Shown here piece after piece: positions 63,150-64,000 of a DNA stretch of 64,000 nt; the first letter of the stretch is position 1, and each line of letters starts with the position of its first letter. Where the stretch lies: the NCBI RefSeq assembly GCF_003261575.2, contig NZ_CP036176.1, positions 1-64,000 on the forward strand, in the 5' to 3' direction. The translations under genes were made by a program, and so were the position numbers. The notes under the pieces were generated by a model. That model was given only the letters and a program-made list of their open reading frames with translations. It made no database searches and was not told where the DNA came from. This DNA comes from Klebsiella huaxiensis. GTDB lineage: Bacteria > Pseudomonadota > Gammaproteobacteria > Enterobacterales > Enterobacteriaceae.

Positions 63150-63314
63150 CTGCTCTCCAATGACTAGTCTAAAAACTAGTATTAAGACTATCACTTATTT
63201 AAGTGATATTGGTTGTCTGGAGATTCAGGGGGCCAGTCTATTTTCCAAGCGGACCCCTTAATGACTAGCAGCCTGGAAGTACGCTGTGTGCCAAATCCAA
63301 AAATAGTCATTCAC

Positions 63315-63344
63315 ACCCTGAATCACTTTAAAGTGATTCAGGGT
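63315..63344. repeat. Perfect 30-bp palindrome
   Basis: ACCCTGAATCACTTT is followed directly by its exact complement. It lies 118 bp past the stop of the leftward disulfide-reductase gene. It has no T-run; it could be an extruding or RNA hairpin terminator or a protein site. Confidence 0.8.
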
Positions 63345-63462
63345 ATGCGCTTATAGCTGCCATTCAAGGCGTTAATAATTTTTGTAGATTTTCTATTCCA
63401 TATAATATGTTTTCAACGAATCTGGAGAAATGAAGTGCCATGTGTGTATGGCACTTCATCTC

Positions 63463-64000
63463 TTATTTACTCATTGACTCCGTTACCGTCTGCCAGGTTA
63501 TGAAACCACCACTCAGATTATATGTCCGGAAGCCGTGAGCCTGCAGAATACGGTATGCCACATGCCCGCGCAGGCCACTCTGACATCCTATAAAAATTTC
63601 TTTATCTTTAGGCAATTTTCCAAGGTTTTCCCGCAGGGAATCAAGAGGGATGGATAGCGCGTCAGGATATTCACCAAATTGTTTCAGTTCGGCAGGAGAG
63701 CGAATATCAAGTAAACAATAACTGCCCGGTTCCCGTTGTAACACATCGCTGACATGACATATGACCGTATCTCCTTTCATTACATTTGTCGCCACCATAC
63801 CAGCCTGGTTAACGACGTCCCTTGCACTGTTAAAAGGTGGAGCATAAGTCAGCTCAAGATGTTCGAGATCGTTGACGGTAAGCCCCGCGCGCTGTGCGAC
63901 AGACAGGACATCGATGCGTTTATCAACCCCTTTTTTCCCTGATGCCTGAGCCCCGAGAATTTTACCGGTATCGGGGCTGAACAGCAGTTTCAGACTGATC
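63463..64000 (-). CDS. CoA-disulfide reductase-like enzyme with rhodanese domain (partial)
   Basis: Only the C-terminal 178 codons are inside the window; the gene continues beyond 64000. The first part, LKLLFSPDTGKILGAQASGKKGVDKRIDVLSVAQRAGLT and LELTYAPPFNSARDVVNQAG, is the dimerisation domain of pyridine-nucleotide-disulfide oxidoreductases of the CDR class. A rhodanese domain follows, with the active-site Cys in FIGCQSGLRGH. Such fusions reduce CoA or per-sulfides. No internal start is needed; an ATG at 63798 is only an internal Met. Confidence 0.85.
   Translation of the reverse strand, partial: ISLKLLFSPDTGKILGAQASGKKGVDKRIDVLSVAQRAGLTVNDLEHLELTYAPPFNSARDVVNQAGMVATNVMKGDTVICHVSDVLQREPGSYCLLDIRSPAELKQFGEYPDALSIPLDSLRENLGKLPKDKEIFIGCQSGLRGHVAYRILQAHGFRTYNLSGGFITWQTVTESMSK

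Larger units (their letters stand above)
61910..63240 (-). mobile_element. IS2, complete 1331 bp
   Basis: It runs from TGGATTTGCCCCTATATTTC to GGGGGCCAGTCTA, exactly 1331 bp, the IS2 length. A perfect 5-bp target duplication TTTTC lies at 61905-61909 and 63241-63245. Both frames are open, so it is potentially active. Confidence 0.96.

Noticed and set aside
1..64000. CRISPR arrays, tRNA or rRNA genes
   Set aside because: No regularly spaced direct repeats of CRISPR type and no recognisable tRNA or rRNA sequence were seen.

Overview
The window reads as part of a large mosaic resistance plasmid from an enterobacterium of the Klebsiella/Enterobacter/E. coli group. It opens exactly at the start codon of a RepFIB-type replication initiator. 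A phased iteron array and a ResD-like resolvase follow. Almost all recognisable cargo (sil, pco, KacAT-type toxin-antitoxin, IS1, IS2, IS5-family, IS903-like, Tn3-family) is typical of such plasmids. Names come from recognising protein families by eye; no database was searched.

Layout. (1) 1-2266: replication and multimer resolution. (2) 2318-10736: genes of unknown role, including a ribbon-helix-helix (RHH) protein, a translationally coupled pair with a membrane protein, a roughly 1040-residue four-pass membrane protein and an HNH endonuclease-like protein. (3) 11144-32994: a copper/silver island with copM-like gene, silE, silS-silR, silCFBA, DUF411 gene, silP, DUF2933 gene, M23 peptidase, pcoE1, pcoABCD, pcoRS and pcoE2. 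(4) 33096-38894: a ParDE-type pair with a dead toxin, an RHH protein, an Abi-like protein with a HEPN-type motif, several unknown small genes and an Hha-like modulator. (5) 38970-46290: an IS5-family insertion splitting a small gene, an intact RHH/GNAT toxin-antitoxin pair, an ISNCY-type transposase with a TPR protein, and a pile of truncated genes and IS fragments. (6) 46573-49799: an ISL3-type element carrying a MerR regulator, a CDF metal exporter and signal peptidase II. (7) 49824-64000: IS1, a beheaded GH1 glucosidase, a complete small Tn3-family transposon abutting a truncated second Tn3-family transposon, chrA-padR, an ars remnant ending in intact arsC, a complete IS2 with target duplication, and the 3' part of a disulfide reductase with a rhodanese domain.

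How it works together. The metal island covers periplasmic capture (SilE, PcoE1, PcoE2, PcoC, SilF, CopM), oxidation (PcoA), export across both membranes (SilCBA), cytoplasmic efflux (SilP) and two sensor-regulator pairs. The regulators probably act at similar dyads, TGACA-N4-TGTCA for SilR and TTACA-N4-TGTAA for PcoR. Chromate, arsenate and divalent-metal genes are added on later mobile elements.

The least explained signals are three copies of a 26-bp element (GATCCG-N8-T6-CGGATC) near unknown genes, the 4323-9204 membrane-protein cluster, a perfect 48-bp palindrome before chrA and a perfect 30-bp palindrome near 63330.
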